In this document: in pieces, positions 5,892 through 6,956 of the stretch
How positions within the stretch are numbered: the stretch's first letter is position 1
Layout: the number at the start of each line of letters is the position of its first letter
Source of the DNA: Gammaproteobacteria bacterium
GTDB lineage: Bacteria; Pseudomonadota; Gammaproteobacteria; Pseudomonadales; UBA3067
DNA: 6,956 nucleotides
Reading direction: 5' to 3'
Assembly: GCA_002402085.1 (NCBI GenBank)
Contig: NVVB01000003.1
Coordinates: forward strand, 66,860-73,815
Made by a program: the position numbers and the translations under genes
Notes under the pieces: generated by a model
The model's input: only the letters and a program-made list of their open reading frames with translations
Told to the model about the DNA's origin: nothing
The model's database searches: none

Positions 5892-6956
5892 GGACAAAGA
5901 CTCCAGTCAGGAGAAAACAGAAGACCCCACCGAGAAGCGCAAGAAGGAGTCCCGGGATAAGGGGCAGATCGCACGCTCCAAGGAACTAAGTACCACCATA
6001 ATGTTGCTCGCGGGTGCTATAGGACTGATACTCTTTGGCCCCGGTATTATCGAACGCATAGCCATTGTGTTTACTGAAGCATTTACGCTTGAGCGTGGTT
6101 TGATCTACGATCCATCGGCGGCCCCCTTGTTCTTACGTGAATTATTCCTGTCTTCGCTTTTTTCCCTTGCACCACTTTTTTTCATATTACTCGCAGCCAC
6201 ATTTCTGGGCGCGCTCGCCTTAGGCGGTTGGATATTTAGCTTAGAGTCGCTGTCCCCTAAGTTATCTAAAATGAATCCGTATGAAGGGCTTAAGCGGATG
6301 TTCTCGGTGAAGGGCTTGATGGAGTTGCTCAAATCTTTCGCTAAGTTTGTATTGATTGGGGCGGTGTCGATTTCGTTAGTGGCTGTCTATCTTCCCGAGT
6401 TGCTGTTCACTGGTCGCGAACCGTTATTGCAGGGAATTCGTCATGGCGCCGATTTGGTGATGTGGATTTATATTTTGATTTGTGGTTCTACGGTGTTAAT
6501 CGCAATGATTGATATTCCTTTTCAAATCTGGCAACAAACTAAGCAGTTGCGAATGACCAAGCAGCAAATCAAAGATGAAATGAAAGACTCCGAAGGCAAA
6601 CCAGAAGTCAAAAGCCGCATTCGTCAGGCGCAAATGGAAATGGCTCAAAAACGCATGATGTCAGCCGTGCCTGAAGCCGATGTAGTGATCACCAATCCGA
6701 CGCATTATAGTGTGGCTTTAAAATATCATGGCACTAGCCTAGCGGCGCCAGTGGTGGTTGCCAAAGGCATTGGTTTTGTAGCGCTTAAAATTCGCGAGGT
6801 GGCAATAGAACATAAAATTGTCATTGTCGAACTCCCTCCCTTAGCGCGCTCTATTTATCACTCTACGCCGCTCGATAAAGAGATTCCGATGGGCCTTTAC
6901 GTCGCCGTTGCGCAGGTGTTGGCCTATGTCTATCAGCTGGATTTATACGTCAAAGG
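5884..6956 (+). CDS. flhB: Flagellar export protein FlhB, 3' end outside the window
   Basis: 357 complete codons are visible and the frame is open at the window edge; the family is about 375-385 residues, so roughly 20-30 are missing. I take GTG 5884 as start: an in-frame TGA at 5872-5874 excludes anything longer, and the first residues (SSQEKTEDPTEKR at 7-19, then GQIARSKEL at 27-35) match the FlhB N-terminus. Four membrane segments lie at about 38-57, 90-118, 147-170 and 190-215. The linker WQQTKQLRMTKQQIKDE-x-K-x-x-EG follows. NPTH at 271-274 is the autocleavage site (between N271 and P272). FlhB is the export substrate-specificity switch: cleavage plus the FliK signal change export from rod/hook to filament proteins. 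No ribosome site is evident, so coupling from upstream is likely. All catalytic and signature residues visible are intact. Confidence 0.97.
   Translation, partial: MAEDKDSSQEKTEDPTEKRKKESRDKGQIARSKELSTTIMLLAGAIGLILFGPGIIERIAIVFTEAFTLERGLIYDPSAAPLFLRELFLSSLFSLAPLFFILLAATFLGALALGGWIFSLESLSPKLSKMNPYEGLKRMFSVKGLMELLKSFAKFVLIGAVSISLVAVYLPELLFTGREPLLQGIRHGADLVMWIYILICGSTVLIAMIDIPFQIWQQTKQLRMTKQQIKDEMKDSEGKPEVKSRIRQAQMEMAQKRMMSAVPEADVVITNPTHYSVALKYHGTSLAAPVVVAKGIGFVALKIREVAIEHKIVIVELPPLARSIYHSTPLDKEIPMGLYVAVAQVLAYVYQLDLYVK

Noticed and set aside
1..6956. Mobile elements, CRISPR arrays, tRNA/rRNA genes, defence or toxin systems
   Set aside because: None seen; apart from the spacers the window is fully occupied by co-directional flagellar genes with intact signatures.

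Overview
The window is a contiguous late stretch of a flagellar export/motor gene cluster, all on the + strand, in the order fliK (3' end) - fliL - fliM - fliN - fliO - fliP - fliQ - fliR - flhB (5' part, open at the window edge). This gene order, the FliM N-terminus, the FliN acidic leader and a good sigma-54 type promoter in front of fliL point to a gammaproteobacterium of the Pseudomonas/Vibrio/marine-genus type, which usually has a polar flagellum. The sequence does not let me name a genus.

Layout: 1-408 is the C-terminal domain of the hook-length ruler FliK. 409-870 is a 462-base spacer with no convincing gene. It holds an imperfect hairpin just after fliK, five copies of the hexamer ATTGAC/GTCAAT, a perfect 16-base palindrome at 748-763 and a -24/-12 promoter at 821-836. 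From 871 to the window end the genes form a co-directional block that is probably one operon: fliL (stator-associated membrane protein), fliM and fliN (C-ring switch), fliO (export-gate assembly factor with a long extra-cytoplasmic segment), fliP, fliQ and fliR (export-gate core) and flhB (substrate-specificity switch, with its NPTH autocleavage motif intact). Most junctions are tight: fliO/fliP overlap as ATGA, fliQ/fliR are 10 bases apart and fliN/fliO 19 bases. Two junctions are loose: fliP-fliQ (180 bases, with a 15-base tandem repeat) and fliR-flhB (71 bases, bridged by a 29-codon reading frame that overlaps both neighbours).

How they work together: FliP, FliQ and FliR form the export channel, with FliO helping FliP assemble. 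FlhB sits on that channel, and its cleaved cytoplasmic domain works with FliK to switch export from rod/hook to filament substrates. FliM and FliN form the rotor face that binds CheY-P and sets rotation direction. FliL sits next to the stator.

I do not see a new biological system here. The core is a standard flagellar operon. The parts worth a second look are the regulatory spacer before fliL, the repeat-bearing fliP-fliQ spacer, the small frame between fliR and flhB, and the N-terminal extensions of FliO and FliP.
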